Assembly (NCBI GenBank): GCA_937864535.1
Contig: CALMJS010000011.1
Location: 1-57,491 of the forward strand
Length of the DNA stretch: 57,491 bases
Origin: an uncultured Paracoccaceae bacterium
GTDB taxonomy: Bacteria > Pseudomonadota > Alphaproteobacteria > Rhodobacterales > Rhodobacteraceae
Direction: 5' to 3'
How positions within the stretch are numbered: the stretch's first letter is position 1; each line of letters begins with the position of its first letter. Under the pieces are notes generated by a model, which had not been told where the DNA came from, made no database searches, and saw only the letters and a program-made list of their open reading frames with translations. Position numbers and translations under genes: made by a program. Shown piece by piece: positions 8,405 to 16,888 of the stretch.

Positions 8405-9586
8405 ATGGCTTGGAAGACGCTCGACGACATGGACCTGAATGGCAAACGCGTGCTGGTGCGGGTCGATATCAACGTTCCAGTTGAAAACGGGGTCGTAACC
8501 GACACCACCCGGATCGATCGGACCGTCCCCACCATCAAGGATATTCTCGCCAAGGGTGGCCTGCCGATTCTTCTCGCGCATTTTGGCCGTCCCAAAGGCA
8601 AGCCCGTCGCCGAGATGTCGCTGCGGATCACCCTCCCGGCACTCGAGGCTGCGCTGGGCCAGACGGTAACCTTTGTCGAGACCCCGAACGGGGACGATCT
8701 CAAATCCCTGCCCGCAGGTAGCGTCGTTCTGGTCGAGAACACCCGCTTTACCCCGATGGAAGAGGCGAACGACCCCAAGATGGCAGCGTTCCTCGCGTCC
8801 CTGGGCGATATTTACTGCAACGACGCGTTTTCCGCTGCACACCGCGCCCATGCCTCGACCGAAGGCGTGGCGCGCCTGCTGCCCTCCTGTGCGGGCCGCC
8901 TGATGCAAGAAGAGCTCGAAGCCCTGGACAAGGCACTGGGCAATCCCGCCCGTCCGGTCGTCGCTGTCGTCGGCGGCGCCAAGGTTTCGACGAAACTGGA
9001 CCTGCTCGGCAATCTCGTGGGCAAGGTCGACCATCTGGTCATTGGCGGCGGCATGGCCAACACCTTCCTTGCCGCCCAAGAGATCGATGTCGGCAAGTCG
9101 CTGTGCGAGCATGATCTGGCGGATACCGCCCGCAGCATTCTGGCCAAGGCCAAAGACGCGGGCTGCGAAATCATTCTGCCGCGCGATGTCGTCGTCGCCA
9201 AGGAGTTCAAGGCAGGTGCCGCCAACGACACCGTTGCCCCCGATGCCGTCGCCGCTGACGGGATGATTCTGGACGCCGGACCGCAGACCGTGGCCTACAT
9301 CGCGCAGGTCCTCGACGCAGCCAAGACGCTGATCTGGAACGGCCCGCTCGGCGCCTTCGAGATCGAGCCCTTCGATGCCGCAACCAATGCCGCGGCCAAG
9401 CAGGCCGCCGCACTGACCAAGGCGGGGAAACTGGTCTCCGTGGCGGGCGGCGGGGATACCGTTGCCGCCCTGAACAAGGCCGGTGCCGCACCCGATTTCA
9501 CCTATATCTCGACGGCGGGCGGTGCCTTCCTCGAATGGATGGAAGGCAAGGAATTGCCCGGCGTTGCGGCCCTGTCGCAGGGCTGA
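8405..9586 (+). CDS. pgk: Phosphoglycerate kinase
   Basis: A 393-aa glycolytic enzyme converting 1,3-bisphosphoglycerate and ADP to 3-phosphoglycerate and ATP. Signature [15 protein letters not shown] lies at residues 15-30, the substrate arm includes [11 protein letters not shown], and the nucleotide site includes [12 protein letters not shown] and GGGMANTFL. The hinge and C-terminal [13 protein letters not shown] are intact. The start [16 protein letters not shown] is preceded by GGAGGCGAAG. The class I aldolase follows 118 nt downstream, so the two form a lower-glycolysis/gluconeogenesis block. Confidence 0.98.
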   Translation: MAWKTLDDMDLNGKRVLVRVDINVPVENGVVTDTTRIDRTVPTIKDILAKGGLPILLAHFGRPKGKPVAEMSLRITLPALEAALGQTVTFVETPNGDDLKSLPAGSVVLVENTRFTPMEEANDPKMAAFLASLGDIYCNDAFSAAHRAHASTEGVARLLPSCAGRLMQEELEALDKALGNPARPVVAVVGGAKVSTKLDLLGNLVGKVDHLVIGGGMANTFLAAQEIDVGKSLCEHDLADTARSILAKAKDAGCEIILPRDVVVAKEFKAGAANDTVAPDAVAADGMILDAGPQTVAYIAQVLDAAKTLIWNGPLGAFEIEPFDAATNAAAKQAAALTKAGKLVSVAGGGDTVAALNKAGAAPDFTYISTAGGAFLEWMEGKELPGVAALSQG

Positions 9587-9704
9587 TCTAAAGGCATCAG
9601 GTTCGTTAGCGCCAACAGCGTTGTGTTGGTCGTCCCGCTCGACTATGACCGGGACGACTGACCCCGAAGTCCTTGATAATCCAATATTTCAAGAGGATTT
9701 ACTA

Positions 9705-10592
9705 ATGAACCCGCAGATGGCCGACAAGGCACGTACCGGCAAAGGCTTTATCGCAGCTCTCGACCAGAGTGGCGGCTCCACCCCCAAGGCGCTGCGCCAA
9801 TACGGGATCGAAGAGGACCAGTATTCCTCCGAAACCGAAATGTTCGATCTGATGCATGCGATGCGTGCCCGGATCATCAAGGCACCTGCCTTTACCGGCG
9901 AGCGTGTGATCGGCGCGATCCTCTTCGAAATGACCATGGACCGCGAGGTTGACGGCATTCCGACCGCGCAGTTCCTGTGGGAGCAAAAAGGCGTCGTGCC
10001 CTACCTGAAAATCGACAAGGGCCTCGAAGCCGAGGAAAACGGCGTCCAGCTGATGAAGCCGATGCCCGAACTGGACGCGCTTCTGGCGCGTGCCGGGGCC
10101 AAGGGCGTGTTCGGCACCAAGGAACGCTCGGTCATCAACGCCGCCAATGAAACCGGGATCAAGGCGATCGTCGCCCAGCAGTTTGCCGTGGGCGATCAGG
10201 TGATTGCCGCCGGGTTGATGCCGATCCTCGAGCCCGAAGTGAACATCAAGATCACTGATAAGGCCGAGGCAGAGGCGATCCTGCGCTCCGAACTCCTCGC
10301 ACATCTGGACGCCCTGCCCGCCGACAAAACGGTGATGCTGAAACTGTCGCTGCCCAGCGTCGACAATTTCTATGCCCCGCTGATCGCCCACCCGCGCGTC
10401 ATGCGCGTCGTGGCGCTGTCTGGCGGCTACAGCCGTGACGAGGCGAATGCGATCCTGACCCGCAACGAGGGAATGATCGCCTCCTTCAGCCGCGGTCTGG
10501 CCGAGGGTCTGTTTGCGCAACAGTCAGACGACGAATTCAACAGCACCCTGTCCGATGCCATCGACGGCATCTATCGGGCCTCGCTGACCTAA
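9705..10592 (+). CDS. Class I fructose-bisphosphate aldolase
   Basis: A 295-aa Schiff-base aldolase, cleaving fructose-1,6-bisphosphate to DHAP and glyceraldehyde-3-phosphate without a metal. It begins MNPQMADKARTGKGFIAALD, then GGSTPKALRQYGI; active-site segments include VVPYLKIDKGLE, FGTKERSVI and the Lys of VMLKLSLPSVDNFY. GLMPILEPEVNI and LSGGYSRDEAN are further class I markers. This is the short bacterial class I form found in alphaproteobacteria, unrelated to metal-dependent FbaA. The ATG at 9705 is preceded by AAGAGGAT at 8-nt spacing. A strong terminator follows. Confidence 0.95.
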   Translation: MNPQMADKARTGKGFIAALDQSGGSTPKALRQYGIEEDQYSSETEMFDLMHAMRARIIKAPAFTGERVIGAILFEMTMDREVDGIPTAQFLWEQKGVVPYLKIDKGLEAEENGVQLMKPMPELDALLARAGAKGVFGTKERSVINAANETGIKAIVAQQFAVGDQVIAAGLMPILEPEVNIKITDKAEAEAILRSELLAHLDALPADKTVMLKLSLPSVDNFYAPLIAHPRVMRVVALSGGYSRDEANAILTRNEGMIASFSRGLAEGLFAQQSDDEFNSTLSDAIDGIYRASLT

Positions 10593-10614
10593 GCTGCCAC
10601 CCAGAGCTATTGTG

Positions 10615-10646
10615 ATCCCCCTGACCTTTCAGGGGGATTCCTTTTT
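10615..10646 (+). terminator. Terminator of the aldolase gene
   Basis: A 10-bp perfect stem, ATCCCCCTGA with TCAGGGGGAT around a 4-nt loop, followed by TCCTTTTTC. It lies 22 nt past the aldolase stop. Confidence 0.92.
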
Positions 10647-10691
10647 CGAATCAGATGTGCAATTCTGGACCCAACCGCCCGTCAGTGGCGG

Positions 10692-11006
10692 ATGAGGCAG
10701 ATCATGACACGCAGTACCCGGCCCGCAATGGGCGCCCTGTTCTATTTCGTCGGCGCGATCCTGATGGCGCTCTATTTCACCTTCGCCGCGGTGCAGGGTG
10801 AATATGGCGTGTTCCGCCGCGCCGAAATCGATGCCGAGGCCCGCCTCCTGCAGGCACAACTCGACGTCCTCGACACCAAGGTCGCCCGGATGGAAAACCT
10901 CACGCGCCGCCTGTCCGACGGATATCTCGACCTCGACCTCCTCGACGAACGCGCCCGCGATGTCTTGGGCATGGTGCGCAGCGACGAAATCGTCGTGACC
11001 CGCTGA
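10692..11006 (+). CDS. FtsB/DivIC-like septum formation initiator
   Basis: A 104-aa bitopic membrane protein of the divisome. A short cytoplasmic N-terminus is followed by one membrane segment (MGALFYFVGAILMALYFTF) and then a periplasmic coiled coil (LLQAQLDVLDTKVARMENLT). The end, YLDLDLLDERARDVLGMVRSDEIVV, matches the conserved DivIC/FtsB C-terminus with its LDERAR box. It would help recruit FtsL/FtsQ and activate septal peptidoglycan synthesis. Position after class I aldolase is usual in this group. An alternative start five codons downstream (MTRSTRP) is equally plausible. Confidence 0.88.
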   Translation: MRQIMTRSTRPAMGALFYFVGAILMALYFTFAAVQGEYGVFRRAEIDAEARLLQAQLDVLDTKVARMENLTRRLSDGYLDLDLLDERARDVLGMVRSDEIVVTR

Positions 11007-11010
11007 CCCT

Positions 11011-11056
11011 TTTCATCTTTCTTGAAATACCTCGGGGGTCTGGGGGCAGAGCCCCC
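11011..11056. repeat. Interspersed intergenic repeat, copy 3
   Basis: TTTCATCTTTCTTGAAATACCTCGGGGG is followed by GGGGGCAGAGCCCCC. Same orientation as copy 1. It lies between the converging ftsB and ureG stops. Confidence 0.8.
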
Positions 11057-11064
11057 ATCCGCCG

Positions 11065-11697
11065 TCAGGCGGCCGCCTCTTTCAGCACCAGCCCGCCTTC
11101 GCGCACGATGAACGCGGCGATCTCGCTCGGCCCGATGCCGTTGCGCACCTCGGCAAACACAAAGGGCTTGCCCTTGCGGTGCTCGGTCGCGTCCCGCTCC
11201 ATCCGCGCGACATCCGCGCCGACGTAGGGGGCCAGATCGCGCTTGTTGATGACCAGCAGATCGGACTTGGTCAGCGCGGGCCCACCCTTGCGCGGAATGT
11301 CATCGCCCGCTGCGGTGTCGATCACATAGATCGTCAGATCGGCCAGCTCAGGACTAAAGGTCGCCGACAGGTTGTCGCCGCCGCTTTCGATCAGGATCAG
11401 GTCCAGATCGGGAAACGCCTCGTTCAGTTCGGCCACCGCCGCCAGATTGATACTGGCGTCCTCGCGGATGGCGGTATGCGGACAGCCGCCGGTTTCCACG
11501 CCGCGAATGCGATCCAGCGGCAAGACCTGCATCCGCATCAGCGCCTCGGCGTCCTCGCGGGTGTAAATGTCATTGGTGATCACCGCCATCGAACAGCGAT
11601 GCGCCAGTTCCCGGCACAGCGCCGCCGTCAACGAGGTCTTGCCCGCACCGACGGGGCCACCGATACCGACACGCAAGGGACCGTGGGGCGAAGTCAT
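11065..11697 (-). CDS. ureG: Urease accessory GTPase UreG
   Basis: A 210-aa SIMIBI-class GTPase that powers nickel delivery to apo-urease together with UreD, UreF and UreE. P-loop [11 protein letters not shown] lies at residues 12-22. The nickel-binding Cys-Pro-His motif is in [15 protein letters not shown], the switch region is [13 protein letters not shown], and the guanine-specificity motif is NKRD (LLVINKRDL). The start at [10 protein letters not shown] is chosen because the P-loop then falls at the usual place, and because its ATG overlaps the stop of a short upstream ORF (ATGA). AAGGGA lies about 8 nt upstream. Last gene of the operon. Confidence 0.97.
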   Translation of the reverse strand: MTSPHGPLRVGIGGPVGAGKTSLTAALCRELAHRCSMAVITNDIYTREDAEALMRMQVLPLDRIRGVETGGCPHTAIREDASINLAAVAELNEAFPDLDLILIESGGDNLSATFSPELADLTIYVIDTAAGDDIPRKGGPALTKSDLLVINKRDLAPYVGADVARMERDATEHRKGKPFVFAEVRNGIGPSEIAAFIVREGGLVLKEAAA

Positions 11698-11807
11698 TTG
11701 GATTTCCCTTCTTCTTCGAATACGTCCGACGCCGCATGCGGCGCCTGTTCCATTTTGGGATTTGGGTCGGCCACCATCACGCGACCTTGGTTCAAACGGT
11801 CGGTCAT
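11694..11807 (-). CDS. 37-codon ORF between ureF and ureG (candidate small protein)
   Basis: On the minus strand the 106-nt gap between ureF and ureG is one open frame. Its ATG overlaps the ureF stop (ATGA at 11804-11807) and its TGA overlaps the ureG ATG (ATGA at 11694-11697). The predicted peptide is hydrophilic and runs [20 protein letters not shown] to an acidic and then basic end ([10 protein letters not shown]), with no membrane segment or metal-binding cluster beyond one His. Two exact ATGA couplings suggest a translated cistron keeping ribosomes moving from ureF to ureG. No strong ribosome-binding site precedes it, so reinitiation would be needed. It resembles nothing I recognise, and it could be a non-functional coupling spacer. 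Confidence 0.5.
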   Translation of the reverse strand: MTDRLNQGRVMVADPNPKMEQAPHAASDVFEEEGKSK

Positions 11808-12439
11808 GTGCGATAGATCCTTGTCGTTTGGGTTTCATGCCGGATGGCCGCAAGGTCAGCCGCCATGGTTGCCGATCCGATATCGACCTCGCTCGCGGTC
11901 ACGGCCTGATTGACCAGCCGTTCGATAACGGGGGCCATGTCCCGCAATACGCGCTGCGCTACGGTCTGGCCAATGGGCACGCAGCGGGCCGCGATGGTAC
12001 ACAGGTTGCCCGCAAAGGATTGCAGATAAAAGGTCAGGGTTTCCGGCAATGGCAGGCCTGCGCGATTTGCGGCGGCCCCTGCCATGACGGGCAGCGGCCA
12101 CGCGGCCTTCTCACCGCCCCAGACCTCGGCCACGACCGTCCCAAAGGCCCGCCCCTGCGCTATGGTTTCCAGATGCCGTTCAGCCGTTGCCGACAGGGCC
12201 GAAGCCAACTCCGCGACCTCGGCCGCATCGCCCCGATAGGCCAGCGACAGCAGGATCGCGTCCTGCCGCCCTGCCCCGCGCTCCAGCACATCGCCCAGCC
12301 ACTCGGCAAAGCTGGCAGCGTCCGTGACCTCGCCCGCTTCGACCATCGCCTCCAGCCCGTGGGAATAGGCAAAGGCTCCGGTCGGGAAGTTCGCGCCGAA
12401 CCATTGCGCCAGCGTCAGCAGGTCAGTGGGCGTGGCCAT
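11804..12439 (-). CDS. ureF: Urease accessory protein UreF
   Basis: A 211-aa all-helical accessory protein that bridges UreD and UreG in the urease activation complex. After [20 protein letters not shown] comes [16 protein letters not shown], the conserved UreF N-terminal signature (FPxGAFxYSHGLE). [20 protein letters not shown] and the basic end [10 protein letters not shown] are also typical. The start at 12437-12439 lies inside ureE, overlapping it by 17 nt, so translation is coupled. Both overlaps argue for a single polycistronic unit. Confidence 0.95.
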   Translation of the reverse strand: MATPTDLLTLAQWFGANFPTGAFAYSHGLEAMVEAGEVTDAASFAEWLGDVLERGAGRQDAILLSLAYRGDAAEVAELASALSATAERHLETIAQGRAFGTVVAEVWGGEKAAWPLPVMAGAAANRAGLPLPETLTFYLQSFAGNLCTIAARCVPIGQTVAQRVLRDMAPVIERLVNQAVTASEVDIGSATMAADLAAIRHETQTTRIYRT

Positions 12440-12875
12440 GCGTCCTCCCCAGCCCATAGGCACCACCTTCGGGGGTAAAGGGTTCGGTGACACGGCGGAT
12501 GGTCGCGCCGAGCCGCATCAGCATATCGGCCATCACGTGATCCTCGCGGATCAACAGCCGCCCCGCAGCGATCTGGCAGGGCGTGTGCCGATTGCCGATG
12601 TGCCACGCCAGGCGCGTGAGATCCTCGCCCGTCACCTCTATCAATGCCTCGGGCGCAGCGAGGATCGCCACCCCCCGCCCATCCTCGAGCACGAGCAGAT
12701 CTCCATGATCGAGCGAGGTCGTCTCTGGCAGATCCAGCAAAACCGCCTGCCCCTGATCCGTCAGCAGCCGCTTGCGCCGCAGGAACCGGTCCTCGTAGGT
12801 CAGCGTGATGCTCAATCCCACCGGAGGGTTCGGACGGCGGCGGACTTCGCGGGCGGTGAGGGTCAGTTCAATCAT
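12423..12875 (-). CDS. ureE: Urease accessory nickel-binding protein UreE
   Basis: A 150-aa metallochaperone that carries nickel to the UreDFG complex. The N-terminal domain contains LTYEDRFLRRKRLLTDQG. The C-terminal domain has LAWHIGNRHTPCQI, whose His is the dimer-interface metal ligand, and a short histidine-bearing tail, GRTHGHAH. The tail is short compared with the long poly-His of Klebsiella UreE. Its ATG (12873-12875) overlaps the stop of the upstream HNH gene by 8 nt, so the chaperone is translationally coupled to a foreign-looking gene rather than to ureC. Confidence 0.95.
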   Translation of the reverse strand: MIELTLTAREVRRRPNPPVGLSITLTYEDRFLRRKRLLTDQGQAVLLDLPETTSLDHGDLLVLEDGRGVAILAAPEALIEVTGEDLTRLAWHIGNRHTPCQIAAGRLLIREDHVMADMLMRLGATIRRVTEPFTPEGGAYGLGRTHGHAH

Positions 12876-13602
12876 CTTTAAAAACTACAGGTATAGAACC
12901 AAAATGAGCTTCCCGATGGCAGTTAGGGCAAAGTGCTATTGTATTTTCAAAAATATCATCGCCTCCCTGAGAGAGAGGTAACTTATGGTGAACTTCTAAA
13001 TAGGGCTCACCTGTGGCCCGTTTAAATGGTGCTGGCTTTCGACAGCGCCCACAAATGCCCTTTGCCTGACGAAGCCGTAGCTGAACAACCGATGGGTTGC
13101 GACGAAAAGCTGTTGTATAAACAATGACTTTTTCTGGCTTATCCGGTGAACTTTTCGCTTCTCTTTGTAGGTCTTCGACCGACCAGTCGGCTCGCTTATG
13201 CACTTCGGCTTCAAATTCACTTATCAGGTCAGATGAGCCAATCAGCTTATCGAATTCATCGCACAAATTAACCAAACTTAACGAGTTGCCACCATTTTTC
13301 AGAGACGCATAGTACGCGATATGCGCCCTAGCCGCTTTGAGGGCATTCACGAGTGCCGGTGGCCCGAAATCCACTAAGATATTAGAAAAATAATGTCGCG
13401 TGCCTCCTAGACTAAGCGTTCGATGATACCTTTCACCTCGCATCATTTGGCCAAAGTTCCGAATATAATCGCTCGCACTAGAACGATTAAATCCCTCGGC
13501 CACGAGCAAATCTACGGCTGCGCGCTCCGTGATCTGGCGATCCCACCACCGCTTTGCTACTCGATACGCCACTTCGATGTGACTTTGTTCAATTTTCGGC
13601 AT
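12868..13602 (-). CDS. HNH endonuclease embedded in the urease operon
   Basis: A 244-aa protein. Residues about 10-100 (AYRVAKRWWDRQITERAAVD; NRSSASDYIRNFGQMMRGE) form an N-terminal domain seen in several HNH nucleases of restriction or defence type. The C-terminal HNH domain has Zn ligands C184 and C187 (CGRC), catalytic H205-H206 (VHHKLPLSQGG), N220, and C225/C228 (LCPNCHREAHFG); all core residues are intact. It starts 7 nt after the ureC stop behind GAGGGTG, and its stop overlaps ureE by 8 nt. It is AT-richer than its neighbours (60 bases at 13261-13320 are 42% G+C, against 60% at 14041-14100 in ureC), suggesting transfer. No role in urease assembly is known for this family. A restriction-like or homing role is possible, but no methylase is nearby. 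Confidence 0.85.
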   Translation of the reverse strand: MPKIEQSHIEVAYRVAKRWWDRQITERAAVDLLVAEGFNRSSASDYIRNFGQMMRGERYHRTLSLGGTRHYFSNILVDFGPPALVNALKAARAHIAYYASLKNGGNSLSLVNLCDEFDKLIGSSDLISEFEAEVHKRADWSVEDLQREAKSSPDKPEKVIVYTTAFRRNPSVVQLRLRQAKGICGRCRKPAPFKRATGEPYLEVHHKLPLSQGGDDIFENTIALCPNCHREAHFGSIPVVFKDD

Positions 13603-13609
13603 CACACCC

Positions 13610-15310
13610 TCAGAACAGGAAATACCGTTGCGCCATCGGCAGTTCCTTGGCTGGTTCGCAGGTGAGCAGCTCGCCGTTGGCACGGACCTCATAGGTTTCG
13701 GGATCGACCTCTACCTTGGGCATCAGCGCGTTGTGCACCATGTCGGCCTTGCCGATGTTGCGGCAGTTCTCGACCGGCAGGACCTCTTTGCCGACCCCCT
13801 GTCCGATGCCAGCCTCATAGGCGGCCTTGGACACGAATGTCACGCTGCCCGCCAGAAGCCCGCCGCCAAAGGCCCCGAACATCGGGCGGGTGTAGACCGG
13901 CTGCGGTGTCGGGATCGAGGCGTTCGGATCGCCCATTTGCGCCACGGCAATCGTCCCACCCAAGAGGACCATCTCCGGCTTTACCCCAAAGAACGCAGGG
14001 CTCCACAGAACCAGATCGGCGCGCTTGCCGACCTCGACGCTGCCGATGTGACGCGACAGGCCATGCGCGATGGCGGGGTTGATCGTGTATTTGGCGATGT
14101 AGCGTTTGACGCGGGTGTTGTCGTTCGCGCCCTGCTCTTCGGCCAGACGGCCACGCTGGACCTTCATCTTGTGCGCGGTCTGCCATGTGCGGATCAGCAC
14201 CTCGCCCACGCGGCCCATCGCCTGACTGTCCGACGCGATGATCGAGAATGCGCCCATGTCGTGCAGGATATCCTCGGCGGCGATGGTTTCCTTGCGGATA
14301 CGGCTCTCGGCAAAGGCGACGTCCTCGGGGATCGACTGGTCAAGGTGGTGGCACACCATCAGCATGTCGAGGTGTTCCTCGAGCGTGTTGACCGTGTAGG
14401 GCCGCGTCGGGTTGGTCGAAGACGGGATAACGTTCGGCTCGCCACAGACGCGGATGATATCCGGCGCGTGACCGCCGCCTGCGCCTTCGGTGTGGAAGGC
14501 GTGGATCGTCCGGCCCTTCATCGCGGCCACGGTGTTTTCGACAAAGCCGGATTCGTTCAGCGTGTCGGTATGGATCATGACCTGCACGTCCATCTCGTCC
14601 GCCACGGTCAGGCAGTTGTCGATGGCGGCGGGGGTGGTGCCCCAATCTTCGTGCAGTTTGAGGCAGGACGCCCCTGCCCGCACCATTTCGCGCAGCGGGT
14701 CCGGCAGGGACGCGTTGCCCTTGCCGGCGATACCTGTGTTCATCGGCAGTCCGTCGAACGAGCGCAGCATCTGGCCAATGTGCCATGTGCCGGTGCAGGT
14801 CGTCGCCAGCGTGCCATGCGCGGGGCCAGATCCGCCGCCGACCATGGTCGTGACGCCCGAATGCAGCGCGTCATCGAACTGCTGCGGCGCGATAAAGTGG
14901 ATGTGCGTGTCGATCCCGCCTGCGGTCAGGATGCGGCCTTCGCCGGCAATCGCCTCGGTTGCGGGTCCAATGATGATGTTGACACCGGGCTGGGTGTCGG
15001 GGTTGCCTGCCTTGCCGATCCCGGAAATGCGCCCGTTTTTCAGACCCACATCGGCCTTGTAGATGCCAGAGTGGTCTACGATCAGCGCATTGGTGATCAC
15101 GGTATCCACGGCACCCTGTTCGCGGGTGCGCTGGGACTGGCCCATGCCATCGCGGATCACCTTGCCACCGCCGAATTTCACCTCTTCGCCATAGATGGTG
15201 TGGTCCGCCTCGACCTCGATGATCAGGTCGGTGTCGGCCAGACGCACCTTATCGCCCACGGTGGGGCCATACATATCGGCATAGGTTGCGCGGGAAATCT
15301 TGGCTGGCAT
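13610..15310 (-). CDS. ureC: Urease subunit alpha
   Basis: The catalytic 566-aa subunit, hydrolysing urea to ammonia and carbamate at a di-nickel centre. Nickel ligands H136 and H138 are in [10 protein letters not shown], the carbamylated Lys is in [10 protein letters not shown] (about residue 219), and further ligands are in [10 protein letters not shown] and [16 protein letters not shown]. The mobile flap His is in [10 protein letters not shown]. The C-terminal PMAQRYFLF is intact. Full length, with no lesions. Its ATG immediately follows the ureB stop with no gap. Confidence 0.98.
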   Translation of the reverse strand: MPAKISRATYADMYGPTVGDKVRLADTDLIIEVEADHTIYGEEVKFGGGKVIRDGMGQSQRTREQGAVDTVITNALIVDHSGIYKADVGLKNGRISGIGKAGNPDTQPGVNIIIGPATEAIAGEGRILTAGGIDTHIHFIAPQQFDDALHSGVTTMVGGGSGPAHGTLATTCTGTWHIGQMLRSFDGLPMNTGIAGKGNASLPDPLREMVRAGASCLKLHEDWGTTPAAIDNCLTVADEMDVQVMIHTDTLNESGFVENTVAAMKGRTIHAFHTEGAGGGHAPDIIRVCGEPNVIPSSTNPTRPYTVNTLEEHLDMLMVCHHLDQSIPEDVAFAESRIRKETIAAEDILHDMGAFSIIASDSQAMGRVGEVLIRTWQTAHKMKVQRGRLAEEQGANDNTRVKRYIAKYTINPAIAHGLSRHIGSVEVGKRADLVLWSPAFFGVKPEMVLLGGTIAVAQMGDPNASIPTPQPVYTRPMFGAFGGGLLAGSVTFVSKAAYEAGIGQGVGKEVLPVENCRNIGKADMVHNALMPKVEVDPETYEVRANGELLTCEPAKELPMAQRYFLF

Positions 15311-15616
15311 TTACAGCGCTCCCATTACGTTTTGGTTAAACCCATAGACCACCCGGTCGCCCAGCAGCGGCACCAGATGCACTTCGCGTTCCTGACCCGG
15401 CTCGAACCGAACAGCCGTGCCCGCCGCGATATCCAGCCGCTTGCCATGCGCGGCGCTGCGGTCAAAGGCCAGTGCGGGATTGGTTTCGGCGAAATGATAA
15501 TGGCTGCCGACCTGCACGGGACGATCGCCTGTATTCGCCACGAGGATCGTGGTCACCTCGGCACCAGCGTTCAGTTCGATCTCGCCATCGGCGGGGAAAA
15601 TCTCTCCGGGGATCAT
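15311..15616 (-). CDS. ureB: Urease subunit beta
   Basis: The 101-aa structural subunit. It starts [20 protein letters not shown] and contains [18 protein letters not shown], the hallmark loop of UreB, followed by the [19 protein letters not shown] block. It is a separate gene, as in most proteobacteria, not fused to UreA as in Helicobacter. It sits 9 nt after ureA and abuts ureC. Confidence 0.97.
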   Translation of the reverse strand: MIPGEIFPADGEIELNAGAEVTTILVANTGDRPVQVGSHYHFAETNPALAFDRSAAHGKRLDIAAGTAVRFEPGQEREVHLVPLLGDRVVYGFNQNVMGAL

Positions 15617-15625
15617 AGGGGCCTC

Positions 15626-15928
15626 TTAGCGGATAGGATGGTGAACAGTGACGAGTTTGGTCCCGTCGGGGAACGTCGCCTCGACCTGCACGTCGTGGAT
15701 CATCTCGGCGATGCCCTCCATGCACATGTCGCGGGTGATGACATGGGCGCCCGCCTCCATCAGATCAGCGACCGAGCGGCCATCGCGGGCGCCTTCGACG
15801 ACGAAATCGGTGATCAGGGCGATCGCTTCGGGGTGGTTCAGTTTCACGCCGCGGGCCAGACGGCCCCTTGCCACCATCGCGGCCAGCGAGACCAGCAGCT
15901 TATCCTTTTCACGGGGGGTGAGGTTCAT
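15626..15928 (-). CDS. ureA: Urease subunit gamma
   Basis: The 100-aa structural subunit. [20 protein letters not shown] opens the protein, and [20 protein letters not shown] and TVHHPIR at the end match UreA over its full length. GGAGCC precedes the ATG. It sits 9 nt downstream of ureD in the leftward operon. Confidence 0.97.
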   Translation of the reverse strand: MNLTPREKDKLLVSLAAMVARGRLARGVKLNHPEAIALITDFVVEGARDGRSVADLMEAGAHVITRDMCMEGIAEMIHDVQVEATFPDGTKLVTVHHPIR

Positions 15929-15937
15929 CGGGGCTCC

Positions 15938-16750
15938 TTACATGGTCCAGACGCGGGGCAAATCGCAGCCCCGGAAGTGTTTTAGAAATTCCATAAGCGT
16001 GCGGCGAAGCTGCCGCGGATCAGACTCGAGCAAGCGAACCACCAGACGCCCGCCCCATGCCGAAGCAGGCAGGCCCAGCGCCCGGACCTGATCCAGCCGC
16101 GCCTCGGCATCGGGTCCGACATAGAGAACCGTTGCCATCGCCAGCGCGCCGTTCAGGCACCCGCGCCCCTGATAGGCCGCGAAATCCCCGTCGATCCGGG
16201 TCGCCTCGGCATGGACCAGACGGCCATCGACACGGATACGCCACTGATCGGTGAACCGGGTCTGGGTCAGGGCCTCGCCCATGGCGCGGCGGCCGAAAAC
16301 GACCGGCTCCACGATCAGCAATCGGCTGTCAGCGTCCAGATCGGCGGTGATCCGGCGCGCAATCGCACTGCGGTCAAAGAGGATGGTTTCCTGCGGCAGC
16401 CACGACAGTATCCCGCCGCCCGTCACGCGCAGCGACACATCCATCTGCGCCACATCGGCGCTGGCCTTGTAGACGCGTTCGGCGGTTTGGGTCGCGACCG
16501 TAGCGCTTGCCCCCGCGTTGGCCGACAACTCGACCGTATAGCGATCCCCGCCGGTCAACCCGCCTGCGGTATTGACCAGAACAACATCGGGGACCGGGGC
16601 ATGATTGCGCGGCAAGAGCGCCTTGAGGCTGCCGGACTGGTGCAGATCGACCAGACGGTTTTGCGCGCCGGCAAAGCCGACCATCGCCCGACCGCGTGCC
16701 CGCTGTAGCGCCCCAATTCGCGTGGGATTTGATCCCGAACCGTCTAGCAT
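15938..16750 (-). CDS. ureD: Urease accessory protein UreD
   Basis: The 270-aa first gene of the leftward operon and scaffold for nickel insertion, binding apo-urease and UreF. Family blocks include NTAGGLTGGDRYTVELSANA, TQTAERVYK, GGILSWLPQETILFDRSA and VVFGRRAMGEALT. The start ATG at 16748-16750 is the only reasonable one, but GGGTTA is a weak ribosome-binding site; an alternative is the Met 22 codons in (AMVGFAGAQNR). No clear promoter was seen in the 138-bp gap upstream; readthrough from ade is possible. Confidence 0.94.
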   Translation of the reverse strand: MLDGSGSNPTRIGALQRARGRAMVGFAGAQNRLVDLHQSGSLKALLPRNHAPVPDVVLVNTAGGLTGGDRYTVELSANAGASATVATQTAERVYKASADVAQMDVSLRVTGGGILSWLPQETILFDRSAIARRITADLDADSRLLIVEPVVFGRRAMGEALTQTRFTDQWRIRVDGRLVHAEATRIDGDFAAYQGRGCLNGALAMATVLYVGPDAEARLDQVRALGLPASAWGGRLVVRLLESDPRQLRRTLMEFLKHFRGCDLPRVWTM

Positions 16751-16888
16751 AACCCGTCCCCTGTTCCGGGTTAGCTAGACATTGCGGGGCGCAACAGAAA
16801 AGCACCCCACCGGCAGAACCGCCCAGAAGATAGGCAGCCGAGAGCCAATCTGCCGATTTATCAGGCACATCGCCCGAAATTTAGGCGA

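Noticed and set aside
13628-15985. 785-codon open frame on the plus strand opposite ureC-ureA
   Set aside because: A shadow of the urease genes produced by high G+C; it has a His/Asp/Val-rich composition and no domain.
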